In this document: in pieces, positions 33,604 through 44,149 of the stretch
Layout: the number at the start of each line of letters is the position of its first letter
Numbering within the stretch: position 1 is the first letter of the stretch
Source: Campanula takesimana
Taxonomy: Eukaryota > Streptophyta > Magnoliopsida > Asterales > Campanulaceae
NCBI GenBank assembly: GCA_026119855.1
Contig: JAOWBW010000305.1
Location: forward strand, 806,001-870,000
Direction of reading: 5' to 3'
Length of the DNA stretch: 64,000 nucleotides
Notes under the pieces: generated by a model
Databases searched by the model: none
Seen by the model: the letters and a program-made list of their open reading frames with translations, nothing else
What the model was told of the DNA's origin: nothing
Translations under genes and position numbers: made by a program

Positions 33604-33984
33604 ATGGCCCCAAAAAGAACTTATGATGATGCATTCCCAGAGGAGGTGAGCTCAGATTCAGAGAGCCATGTTTCGCCCTCGGATTCCAGTAGCAGTAGTG
33701 ATTCCGTTGTTCCTTCAAAGGGACATTCGTCTATTCCGGCAGACGATGAGTCGCCGTCTGATAGTAATGAAGAATTTTCGGAACCAGATCCTGTCTTTAG
33801 TGAGAATGAGTTCTCGGATAGTGATGATGATTCCGATGATGATGGTGGAGATGATGATGATGAAAGCGAGGATGAAGATGAAGATGAGAACAACCCCATT
33901 GATGAAGATGATTCGGGGTATGATGGAGACCAAGAAGAGGAGGATGATGAAGATGACCAAGATCAAGATCGTGATCTTTCTTAA
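33604..33984 (+). CDS. Small, extremely acidic Asp/Glu/Ser-rich protein, function unknown
   Basis: A 126-codon frame opening with ATG and a basic MAPKRTYDDAF start. A Ser-rich acidic middle (about residues 16-60) follows, then an almost uninterrupted Asp/Glu tract (about residues 62-124) ending RDLS. No fold, signal peptide or membrane segment is predicted by eye. Such polyacidic tails occur in histone chaperones and nucleolar proteins, but similarity is compositional only. It lies about 300 bp from the polypurine tract of the gypsy-like LTR and antisense to it, with its own TATA box. That is the position of antisense additional ORFs known in Tat-lineage elements. A possible 3' splice site (TTTTATACAG) at about 34022-34031 suggests a downstream exon could exist. 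Low complexity makes chance openness possible. Confidence 0.5.
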   Translation: MAPKRTYDDAFPEEVSSDSESHVSPSDSSSSSDSVVPSKGHSSIPADDESPSDSNEEFSEPDPVFSENEFSDSDDDSDDDGGDDDDESEDEDEDENNPIDEDDSGYDGDQEEEDDEDDQDQDRDLS

Positions 33985-34663
33985 ATATTTTTAATTAGTC
34001 TACCCAGTCAACTTCTTTTTGCTTTTATACAGGTCAAGCCCCCGACCGGTAGTGGGTGTTGGTCCCAAAGGAGGCAACAAGGGTATAAAAATAGCTAGAG
34101 GGGGGGGGGGGTGAATAGCTGTTTTGAAATTCTTTTTGTACCCTTGATAAACTCAATTTCAAATGCTCACTTTATCAAATAAGCGTTATGATATGCGCCT
34201 AAGTGAGTGAGTGAAATGCACAGCGGAATTTAGTTAAGTAAATAGGCGCAAAGAATGATAAAGGGGGCGCACACACACTCTAAGTATTTTGGCTCAAAGT
34301 GGGTGAAATAAGGAACTAAGGCAAATGATATAACAAACACAATACAATTCAATCAATCAATCTACAATGAATAAACAATCAAATAGTGAGTAAAGATATA
34401 AACTTGAAAGTAAATAGCAATAAGTAAGTAAGCGCTATTTGGAGAGGTTCGATCGGGAAAATGATCTACGTCCTCTACCAAGATGGTTAGTATTGGATTT
34501 CTAATGGAGATCTTATAATATGAGTGAGTGTTACAAATTATAATCGTTTGAGCTGATACACTAACTCAAGATCTATTTCTATGAAAGAACAAATCCTATA
34601 CAATAACCGGTGTATCTCTTAAAGAAAGATCTAAGTGATCAAACTTAAAGAGGTGCGTGTGTG
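33985..34663. other. Retrotransposon-like fragment with a poly-G tract, cut by element A
   Basis: A run of about 12-13 G (about 34099-34110) is followed by TGAATAGC, and GAGAGGTTCGATCGG at 34441. These words are familiar from leaders of plant retroelements but I cannot assign a family. Element A starts at 34664 with GTGTG as its putative left target duplication. Confidence 0.4.
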
Positions 34664-35811
34664 TGTTAGTACCCGACCTGAAAATGAGTTTATTAGGACT
34701 TTCCCAAAAGTACAAGGACTTTATAGGAATTAGAAACCTTGCAAAAACTTGTCCCGGATTCCCGAAATATCTTATTTATGACAAAATCTATCAAAATAGG
34801 TAATAAATGGTTTCCTTAAAACCATGCAGAAACCCTAGCTTAAGAATCAAGTCAGCCTGCAGAATTGGCCACGCGGCCAACCTTGCTGCGCGTCGACCTT
34901 GGCCACGCGGCCACTCTTGTCACCGGCTTGAATCATGGCCAGGCGGCCAACCTTGCTCCGGATGATCTCAGCCATCAGATCTTCCCCTCAGTTTACTATA
35001 TAAACCAATCCCATGCTATTGGTTTAAGGTCCGATTTTGAGAGCTCTAAGTCCGAATTTTGGAGTTCTTAAATACAATTTTCTCCCTAATTAAGCATTCA
35101 AACACTCAAGGAGATCAAGGTTTATTTCTTGCCGACATAGGTAAGTTTTCTAACTTATTTCTTCATGTTCTTGCATTATTTTTAAGGTAGATCTTTAATA
35201 TTCATGTTCTTGCATGTTTATTTATAGTTTCTTCATATTCTTTGCATGTTCATTCATATGTTCATAATATGTTCTTCGCATGTTCTTCGTGTTCATAGAT
35301 TAAAACCTTATTTATGCTATATTTAGGGTTGCGATCTTCATGATTACATGTTATTTCATAGCCGATGATGATCTAGGGTTCATCAACCCGAGGATGATCT
35401 AGGAACTACTTCTAAACCCTAATCTTTAGGTAATTCCCCCCTCATTATGCATGATCCCGATTCTTCTGCCTATTCTAATTCTCTGCGAACTACGCTGACC
35501 TGAGCTTCTCACATTGAGAGGAACGTAGGCAATCTTCGGATCCGGTCTAAATCACTAACACACTACTAACACATTCATCATGATAGAAAGACCGATCAAT
35601 TCGGGCAATATGAGTGATAACGTCCATTATTCTTCTCTTGTTGTAATTTGACCCCCGAACCCACTAAAAATGCTTTTTTCAATGTTTTGGCTTTAATTAA
35701 AACGGCGTGGCGACTCTCATAATTTTAATGTCGTTAAGAATATTCCCTTTGTAAATAAAATAATCACAAGATACTTCCCATGCGTTGCTTCATCGGAAAG
35801 GGGTATTCACA
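34664..35811 (+). repeat. Element A 5' LTR
   Basis: 1148 bp, TGTTAGTACCCGACC...TATTCACA. U3 holds three GGCCACGCGGCC-type palindromes. A TATA box lies at about 34998-35005 and a GAACUACG hairpin motif at 35487-35530. It aligns over its length with the LTRs of B (reversed) and C. Confidence 0.88.
34865..35005 (+). promoter_or_regulatory. LTR promoter: GGCC palindromes and TATA box (element A)
   Basis: TTGGCCACGCGGCCAA (34865-34880), TTGGCCACGCGGCCA (34899-34913) and TGGCCAGGCGGCCAA (34938-34952) lie 45-135 bp upstream of TATATAAA. The first two contain ACGCGG, fitting the VCGCGB box bound by CAMTA factors. The same triplet recurs in the LTRs of B and C. Confidence 0.5.
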
Positions 35812-35812
35812 G

Positions 35813-35830
35813 TGGCGACTCCGCTGGGGA
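35813..35830 (+). other. Element A primer-binding site
   Basis: TGGCGACTCCGCTGGGGA starts two bases after the LTR. It is identical in B and differs by one base in C. Confidence 0.85.
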
Positions 35831-35881
35831 CTGCTTTGAAACTTTTTCAAACTTAGTGGGTCTAACTTTCGTCACATCATG

Positions 35882-36128
35882 ATGCTTGCCATGTTTACAC
35901 ATGCACACACTTGCCATGTTTACACATGCACACCTGCCATGTTTACACGTGCACACACCTGCCATGTTTACACGTGCACACACCTGCCATGTCTACACAT
36001 GCACACACCTGCCATGTCTACACGTGCACACACCTGCCATGTTTACACATGCACACCTGCCATGTTTACACATGCACACACCTGCCATGTTTACACATGC
36101 ACACACCTGCCATGTTTGCACATGCACC
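35882..36128 (+). repeat. TGCCATGTTTACACATGCACAC leader minisatellite (A)
   Basis: About ten units of 22-26 bp. The unit contains no TAA, TAG or TGA in any plus-strand frame, so long Cys/His/Thr-rich frames appear automatically. The same array occurs at the same position in B (53450-53797, reversed) and C (60914-61345). Confidence 0.9.
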
Positions 36129-36232
36129 CGCGCACTCCGCCGTGTTAATACTTGTACCATGTACCATGTACCCTGGTTATCTTCGCTTTAGTATTAGGGT
36201 CAAACAAAACTCTGCTATGCTCCCTTGTACAT

Positions 36233-36235
<3 letters not shown>

Positions 36236-36263
<28 letters not shown>
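36236..36263 (+). repeat. (CT)n microsatellite in the leader of A
   Basis: About 13 CT units between the minisatellite and the segment homologous to B and C. Confidence 0.85.
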
Positions 36264-37113
36264 ATGCATTGAATTTGCATCATCCTACATTAAAAACTTC
36301 TCTCTTTTCTCCCTAAAAAGAATTAGTTTCTTGCCTCACACTACCACTAGTCCGTGTCAGCACTGCACAGGTCCCCATTACCCGGAGTATTCGATGTGCA
36401 GGAATTTGTGCGCTACTGCCGCACTCTTTTCGAGTCACTCTTCTATTCCACTCACCGTATACGGTGGGAGCCTTTTACCTAACCCGTGTCAACCCACACT
36501 AGTATAGGTAACACACCTAGGTTTTGACCGGTTGGTTTGGCTAGCTTTTCCTTAATAGTCAACTAACGTGCTGTCTATGTCGAGTCATCCCCAAGTCAAT
36601 GATGAATCGAGATCTTTGAGTGAAAGTGCACAAAAAAGTGATTTCCCTACAAGGGACGTGCCATGGTAAGATGAGTGTTTATTGTCAAGATCTCCGCTCA
36701 TCATTAACTTGCGTAGGATGTAACATAGACATCACGTTAAATGCCTTTAAGGAAGGGTTAGTCGTAGGGTCCGATGGTTGGTGGAAGCCGCTTGCCCTAT
36801 AGGACCCTCGCCCAAATTGTCCGTTTGGGGGTGTGCAATGCAGGTGAAAAACGAGGGGTCTATAGACGTAGTGATGGCCTCCACTGATCGTAGTCTTCTA
36901 ACTAGTTCCGAAAAAGGGGTATCCCTTCCAACCAATTAGGGTGTAAATAATGTATGTTTTTGTAAATTAAAATATACTTTGCATGAGCCTTCTCCCTCTC
37001 CTAAAGCTTCATTGCCCTTCAACCTTTCAGCAAAGCAAGTTTGGGTCCGTTCGGGTGGTCGACTACAACGTGAAGCTTCTACTCCGTCCACGTTCTCAGT
37101 CTCGTCATCAGCA

Positions 37114-38163
37114 ATGTTAACTCCCGCTTCAGCTTCAGCCTCTGCTCCTCCTACTAGTGCCGCCGAGCTCAACAGTGAGGCTACTCTCAATGGTATTCCC
37201 CCAAGCCTCCAGAACTTCCTCGCCGGTCTCGAAGCCAAGATCAAGAATCTCGAGGAAAGCAACAAGATGTTGGAAGACCAGAACCAACAGTTGAAGGGTC
37301 ACATTCAACAAAAGGGAACTAAACTGGTGCCCGATGGTGAGAATTTCATTTATGTCAAGGATGAAGAGGTCAATACCAACTGTCCCCCCAACACCAATGC
37401 CACTGCCTTCCCATTCCCAAGCTACCGGAATGTTCCACCTCCTTCTCTCTACACCCAATAAGGTTTCACTACCATGAGCAAGAACAAGGCTGTCTATGAA
37501 CCTTCTCCTGAACTGCTTGGTGGATACCTCTCTGCTAGCAAACTACCCGCACCCTCGTTGCCTCTTAGTATTGGGATGGCCGCTGCTACTACTTCCACTA
37601 CTCCTCCCGTCATTCTGTCAGAATCTATACCCGACATCTCCAATCACCCTGTGGTCACGGCCATGCAAGAGCAAATGCGCAAGTTGATCGAGACCGTGGA
37701 TAAGCAAAGTGCACCGACTACCAAGACAATCAACCCTAGCCAAGTGGGGGCTCTCCCCAAGGATTTCAAGATGCCTAAAGTGGCGATATTTCATGGTGAC
37801 TCGTGTCCTAAGACTCATTTGGATAGTTATGTGTTGGCCATGAGGGCTCGTGACTGCACCAACGAACAAATGGCTCGCGTATTCCATAGCACTTTGGATG
37901 GTATAGCTCTGCGTTGGTTCTTGGGGCTAGAACCAAGCGAAAGGCAAACGTGGGATCAAATCAGTGCCATTTTCTGTGAGAAGTATCAAGCTAACTTGGA
38001 TTGGCATGTGAATCGAACCGACCTTGAGAACACTATGCAAAAGCCCGGCGAGGCCATTTATGATTTTTACAAGAGGTGGAATCATCGGTTGTGTGAGGTC
38101 CAATACCCACCAAAAGCAAAGGAACAGAAGCAGATTTTCTACAAGTGCTTGCTACCGGAGTAA
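37114..38163 (+). pseudogene. Element A gag, capsid region
   Basis: The first in-frame ATG is 37114. An Ala/Ser/Thr-rich start is followed by a coiled-coil-like stretch (LEAKIKNLEESNKMLEDQNQ, about 37230-37290). After an in-frame TAA (37459-37461) the same frame continues with a plant gypsy Gag core: FKMPKVAIFHGDSCPKTHL, MARVFHSTLDGIALRWFLGL and the YKRWNHRL region (37770-38090). It ends at a stop at 38161-38163, just after FYKCLLPE. Coding continues in another frame from about 38145, implying a frameshift. Gag would form the virus-like particle. The two breaks make this copy non-functional unless suppressed. Confidence 0.75.
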
Positions 38164-40922
38164 GGTATGAAGCAGGGTTCACTGGGATTGTGCCGCCAAA
38201 GGAAAGTCCAAAGACCAACAACAACAACTCCTTCCGCTACAAGGCTCCTACTGCGCCTGCGCCTCCTAGGGGTGGAAAGGAGGCCGTCGGCCAAGTGAAT
38301 ATGGTCCAGAAAGAGGTCCCGCTAGATGTCCAAGCCGTAACAAGGAATGGGGCTCCACAACAGAGGGAGCATTTTGATGATTTTGGTATGCCCATGGGGA
38401 AGGTCTTTGACGTGTTAGTCAAGAGAGGTCTTATCAAGCCTTTAGAGAATTACCAACCCGCCTACCCAAGAACTGATTTGGACGCCTCCAAGTTCTGCAA
38501 GTATCACAAGCACATCGGGCACACAACGGATGGTTGTATTCAATTGAAGCGCGTAGTTCAAGGGTTGATCAATGACAAGAAGATTGAGAAGCCGAAGGGT
38601 CCTAATGTGGTGAATAATCCTCTTCCTAACAATGGGGGTGGGGTGAATATGGTGCAAACATGCGAGATCAGTATCCTAGAGCTCATGGATGCCTTTGACA
38701 AGATAGGGCTCACGATGGTGGATATCTTCATGGCATTGGTGACGTTAGAAATTCTCGAACCATTAGAAGGACACCTTCCCCGTCTTGGTTGCGATTTATC
38801 AAAGTTTTGCCACTACCACAAGTGCACCGGCCACACTACCGAAGAATGCTTTGAACTCAAGAAAGCCGTGCAAGAGCTCATCCACAAGGGAGTTGTCGAA
38901 GACCCTAGAAATTATGTAGCTAGCAATGTACTCATGGTAGAACTTAGTGAGATCACTGATCCGGCCGAGCCTGTTGTGGCGGACTGTGATGATATGGGTT
39001 GTATTTCAATGACTAATAATAAAGAACCTTCTTGCTACTTGTTGTCTTTAGAAGAACTAGTGAGTGAAGTCGAATCTCTAGAGGAAGAGAGTCCCAAACC
39101 CTCTCAACCTCTTTCTTGGGCCGAAATCTTCGAGGAGGCTGAAAAGACCGAAGTTTCGCCCCCTTGTCCTGACACGCCATCGTCTTTGGAAGAACTACGT
39201 GCAGAAGTTTGTCTCCTTACGAGATCCGGTCAAGTGTACCAATCCGACCCAAAGGGTGCAAAGAAAGTCTTTGGGAAGGAACCCGAGCAAGCCGACCTAG
39301 ACAAAGAAGACCCTATCCTCACTCAACTCAAACAAACCCAAGCCCATATTTCACTATGGTCCCTACTCACCTCCTCCCTAGCCCATCGCCTCATGCTCGA
39401 GCAAAACCTCGCCGCCACCATGGTACCATCCTCTATTACCCCGGAAGGCGTCACCCACATGATTGGTAATATCCACTATGGAAACATCATCACTTTCTCG
39501 GAGCTAGACAAGCCAGTGTTCGGAGTTGATCATAATGAGCCTTTATACATCACTGTAGAGGTAAATGGCAAGAAAATTCCCCGTGTATTTATTGATAATG
39601 GTTCTGCTATTAATATCCTGCCTTCGAGGATGATGGATGTGGTTGGAGTTCATGGGGTTGATTTACGCCCATCCAAGCAAACCATCAAAGCTTATGACTC
39701 TACATGCCTCGCCGTGATAGGCGAAGCCACCTTGCCCATTACCATTGGAACAAAGATCCTACCAACCGACTTCCACGTCATAGACATCCCCGCAACCTTC
39801 TCACTTCTCCTTGGCCGGCCATGGTTACATCAGTCGGGCGCTGTCCCATCCTCCCTGCACCAGTGTGTGAAGTTTCAATCTGGTAATGAAGTGACCATCA
39901 TCTACAGCGATCTCGTAACTGCCCAAGGGACGGACACCAAGGGCGTTCCTGTCTTACAGATTCAGTATGGGGAAGAGAGCCGACTCTTCAATGGCTTTGA
40001 AATAGTCGCTCAAGCACAGATCTGCACCATCGACCTCACCAAAACAACGGATAAAGTGGCACCTGTTGTCAAGATACTGCGTAACATGGGCTTCATACCG
40101 GGGCTGGGGCTAGGTAAGAATCTGCAAGGCCCCACAGAATTGGTTGAAGAGGTTGATCATCGAGGTTTGTTCGGTCTAGGATACACCCTTACTCCTGAAG
40201 ACAAGATGGAGCAACAAATGATAGATTTGCTTAAAAAGATGAAGCTTCCCTACAAAAAGCCTGAAATGCGGCCATACCGCCTGTCCCTGAACAGCTACTT
40301 TGTCAAGGAAGGCGAGGAGTTTTCTTATTTCGAGTTCGCCGAGCCATGGATTGACCACACCGGGAAGTTGCAGAAAGGGTTCGAGATTTTCAGAGATGTG
40401 GAATTCGATCGGTCTAACATGAAGCTGACTTACATGGAATATGACAAAGCCACGGGCAGAGTTAGAACCATCAGGCATGAGTACTCCACCAAGGTTGCAG
40501 ATGACTTGGCAGATCAACTTGAAGCCACAACCCTTGACAAGCCAGCAATAGAAGCCGCAGAAACTCCGAGTTTGACTGAGACGTGGGACGGCCAATATCT
40601 GCTTCAACATCTGGGTAATCTGGGGCTGCACGACGACATGGTAGCCGCTATTGGGGATGAATTAGAGAAGGATGTAGATCCGAGGACACTGGTGGTACCC
40701 ATGGGGGGAAAGCTCAAGAATTGTTGCATCATTGGGGGACCTATAGCTACTCCGGAATTTATGGTGGGAACACTGGGGCTTACTCCTTCTCCTGTCACCA
40801 CTCCTGCAGCATCTCCTGTCACTCACCCAAAATCCCCGTCCCCAGAGTCTAGTGTTTACATTTTGAATTTGAATCTTCCTCTAAGTCTGACGACCTTACG
40901 TCTGAAGACTATGATCTTGTTG
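38145..40922 (+). pseudogene. Element A gag C-terminus, aspartic protease and G-patch
   Basis: An open frame of about 925 codons cut by element B; it is a continuation, not a separate gene (its first codon is GTG). Two zinc-knuckle-like modules, CX2HX4HX4C, lie at residues 118-131 and 222-235 of the frame. The retroviral-type protease active site is DNGSA (Asp 484), with the partner motif FSLLLGRPWL near residue 557. A G-patch with MGFIPGLGLGKNLQG lies around residues 640-665, followed by FGLGYTLTPED. G-patch modules between protease and RT occur in plant Tat-type polyproteins. A frame change at about 40850-40865 precedes the insertion site, so the last 20 or so codons are out of the pol frame. 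Confidence 0.8.
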
Positions 40923-40927
40923 CAAAC
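40923..40927. other. Left target duplication of element B (CAAAC)
   Basis: Matches CAAAC at 54952-54956 exactly; both abut LTR termini. Confidence 0.9.
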
Positions 40928-42014
40928 TGTGAATACGTGTGTTTGAATTTGAGAATATTCATAGTAACATTAAAATTATGAGAGTCGCCACGCCGTTTTA
41001 ATTAAAGCCAAAACATTGAGAAAAAGCATTTTTTAGTGGGTTCGGGGGTCAAATTACAACAAGAGAAGAATATTGGACGTTATCACTCCTATTGCCCGAA
41101 TGATCGGTCTTTCTATCATGATGAATGTGTTAGTAGTGTGTTAGTGTTTGAGACCGGATCCGAAGATTGCCTATGTTCCTCTCAATGTGAGAAGCTCAGG
41201 TCAGCGTAGTTCGAGAAGAATTTAGAATAGGCAGAAGAATCGGGATCATGCATAATGAGGGGGAATTACCTAAAGATTAGGGTTTAGAAGTAGTTCCTAG
41301 ATCATCCTTGGGTTGATGAACCCTCGATCATCATCGGCTATGAAATAACATGTAATTATGAAGATCGCAACCCTAAATATAGCATAAATAAGGTTTTAAT
41401 CTATGAACACGAAGAACATGTGAAGAACATATATGAACATATGAATAAACATGCGAAGCATATGAAGAAACTATGAATAAACATGCAAGAACATGAATAT
41501 AAAAGATCTACATTAGAAATAATGCAAGAACATGAAGAAAAAGTTAGAAAACTTACCTATGTTGGCAAGAAATAAACCTTGATCTTCTTGGAGGTTTGAA
41601 TGCTAATTAGAGAGCAAAATTGTGTTTAAGAAACTCTCAAATTCGGATCTCCAAAACCAATGGAATGGAGTGGTTTATATAGTAAACTGATGGGGGGATC
41701 TGATGGTCCAGATCATCCAGCGCAAGATTGGCCGCCTGGCCATTGTTGAAGCCGGTTACAAGAGTGGCCGCGTGGCCAAGATCAACGCGGAGCAATGTTG
41801 GCCGCGTGGCCAAGGCTGCCGGCTGACTTGATTCTTAAGTTAGGGTTTCTGCATGGTTTTAAGGAAACCATTTACTACCTAATTTGATAGATTTTGTCAT
41901 AAATGAGATATTTTGGGAATCCGGGACAAGTCTTTGCAAGGTTTCTAATTCCTATAAAGTCCTTGTATTTTTGGGAAACTCCTAATAAACTCATTTTCAG
42001 GTCGGGTACTAACA
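40928..42014 (-). repeat. Element B 3' LTR
   Basis: 1087 bp. It has the same promoter palindromes (41728-41810), TATA box (minus, about 41672-41680) and hairpin motif (41169-41212) as its partner. Confidence 0.9.
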
Positions 42015-42136
42015 GTAGCCCCTCGGTGACGCTTCTTGCAAGGCAATGTGGGGTCGACGATAAAAATAGGAACCGTCTGAAACATGAGTTTCAAAAACAG
42101 ACGAAAGGTAAGGGAACGGCTGAACCTTGACAGGCG

Positions 42137-42337
42137 ACCTACGTATCCGCGGGGGAATCAAGCCAAACGTAGTTCAAATCTGATGGAAATCGGGAATGAC
42201 TGTCCTCTGATGGGGAGCAACATCTTCTGCTAGGGAAAATGCACCTGCTGGGGATGAGAGATGACCGCGTCGGTCGGGTGGCTGAACCTTTTCAGGTTTC
42301 CTACGTATCCTCTGAGGAATCAAGCCGGTCGTAGTTC
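42137..42337 (-). repeat. Two GAACUACG...ACGUAGG motif copies near the 3' end of B
   Basis: 42137-42175 and 42300-42337 (minus strand) each read GAACTACG, a GGCTTGATTCC core, then GGATACGTAGG. The outer arms can pair, and the inner UCC/GGA or UCCU/AGGA pair differently in each copy. Confidence 0.6.
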
Positions 42338-42544
42338 AGAGCTCTACTGGGGATAAAACGAGGTATCGGACTCCTGCTAGGGATAATAAACCTACGGGCA
42401 CTATCCTGTATGAAGAACGAATCATTCGTAAGCAATAGAGTTATTTGGAAAAATAAGGACTACGCTGTCTAAATAATCCCAAAATGGAATGGTAAACGCA
42501 ATCAGGATCGCCAGGGTTCCTTCCGATCGCGCTAAAGTAATAGA

Positions 42545-42766
42545 TGTCGGATCTCTCGCGAACAGAAAACGCCGAGGCTTCTGCCAACCGCGATCAATCT
42601 AGGATGCGTATGTCATAGAGGCGCCGAAGTCTCTACGATCATGCAAATCCTAATAAATGCTGGATCTCTCGCAAATAGAAACGCCGAGGCTTCTGCCAAT
42701 TACGATTGATCTAGGATGGTATGTCATAGAGGCGCCGAAGTCTCTACAACCATACGAATCCTAAGC
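42545..42766. repeat. Tandem duplication, unit about 110 bp
   Basis: GGATCTCTCGC, GCCGAGGCTTCTGCCAA, GATCTAGGAT and CATAGAGGCGCCGAAGTCTC recur in order in two adjacent units. Confidence 0.75.
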
Positions 42767-42956
42767 AAATATTGGGGAAAGAAGGTAAGGGTGACAATGG
42801 TGCGAGACATATAGACGGCGGGGTCTACATAATCCCAAGATGGTAAAATGGTAATAGCCGGAGCTTATGCGATATCAAGATAGACGGGCCTCTGCAAATT
42901 GCAACAGAACGTATGCGAAGTAGAGACAACTCTCGGTGAAGCAATAACAAATGTAC

Positions 42957-43676
42957 GTGCAGTAGGGATAACTCCCGGTCACCACGATAGTTTTTAAAGA
43001 GACGAAACAGTCGTGCAGTAGGGATAACTCCCGGTCACCACGATAATTTTTAAAGAGATGAAACATTCGTGCAGTAGGGATAACTCCCGGTCACCACGAT
43101 AGTTTTTAAAGAGATGAAACATTCGTGCAGTAGGGATAACTCCCGGTCACCACGATAGTTTTTAAAGAGATGAAACATTCGTGCAGTAGGGATAACTCCC
43201 GGTCACCACGATAGTTTTTAAAGAGATGAAACATTTGTGCAGTAGGGATAACTCCCGGTCACCACGATAGTTTTTAAAGAGATGAAACATTCGTGCAGTA
43301 GGGATAACTCCCGGTCACCACGATAGTTTTTAAAGAGATGAAACATTCGTGCAGTAGGGATAACTCCCGGTCACCACGATAGTTTTTAAAGAGATGAAAC
43401 ATTCGTGCAGTAGGGATAACTCCCGGTCACCACGATAGTTTTTAAAGGGATGAAACATTCGTGCAGTAGGGATAACTCCCGGTCACCACGATAGTTTTTA
43501 AAGGGATGAAACATTCGTGCAGTAGGGATAACTCCCGGTCACCACGATAGATTTTAAAGGGATGAAACATTCGTGCAGTAGGGATAACTCCCGGTCACCA
43601 CGATAGTTTTTAAAGAGATGAAACATTCGTGCAGTAGGGATAACTCCCGGTCACCACGATAGTTTTTAAAGAAAGG
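42957..43676. repeat. 56-bp tandem array, 13 copies
   Basis: Units begin GTGCAGTAGGGATAACTCCC, continue GGTCACCACGATAG, and repeat at exact 56-bp spacing from 42957 to about 43676. Inner units differ at one or two sites; the outermost are most divergent. No variable spacers. Confidence 0.97.
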
Positions 43677-43799
43677 ATAATTTAGAGATTTTTTTAGGCT
43701 TTTTAAACCAAATGATGTTCTAAAGGACAATAGACCCTTGCAGAGTCATAAAGCTGGCGAACTTATCATGAGTCGCGAAGATGACGGATTGTTATGAAG

Positions 43800-43930
43800 T
43801 TGCAAAAGGGATGAACTCTCATGGAATCACAAAGGTGATAGACTCTTGGGGAGTCACAAAGGTGAGGGACTCTCGGGGAGTCACAAAGGAGATGGACTCT
43901 CGGGGAGTTGCTAAGGTAAAGGACTCTTTG
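43800..43930. repeat. Short GACTCTCGGGGAGTCACAAAGG repeats
   Basis: About five degenerate units of 28-32 bp containing the near-palindrome GACTCTCGGGGAGTC. Confidence 0.7.
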
Positions 43931-44149
43931 GTGAGCAAAGGACGGCCACGGAAAGCGTAATGTTTCGGGATCCGCTTACCCTAAATTAGGAGGAATACCT
44001 AATATGAGGCTACGAACCATTAAGATGAAGGTATTAGGTAAGGGACATTTTGTTTGGTTGCTTAGGGTAGGACCTAAGGCTTCTAAGGAAAGGGGATGGG
44101 TAGCCTCTTATCCTTGAGATAAGGATGCAAAAGATGTTATGGTTGTTTA

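Noticed and set aside
33621..33966. Ser-rich and Ile-rich minus-strand frames opposite the acidic ORF
   Set aside because: Shadows of the GAT/GAA-rich sequence.
35879..36507. Cys/His/Thr-rich proteins of 89-198 codons in the leader of A (and equivalents in B and C)
   Set aside because: The minisatellite unit has no stop in any sense frame, so several overlapping frames are open. Not called as genes, though retention is noted as a finding.
42957..43676. CRISPR-like appearance of regular direct repeats
   Set aside because: The 56-bp units are head-to-tail with no variable spacers, inside a plant retrotransposon; it is a plain tandem array.
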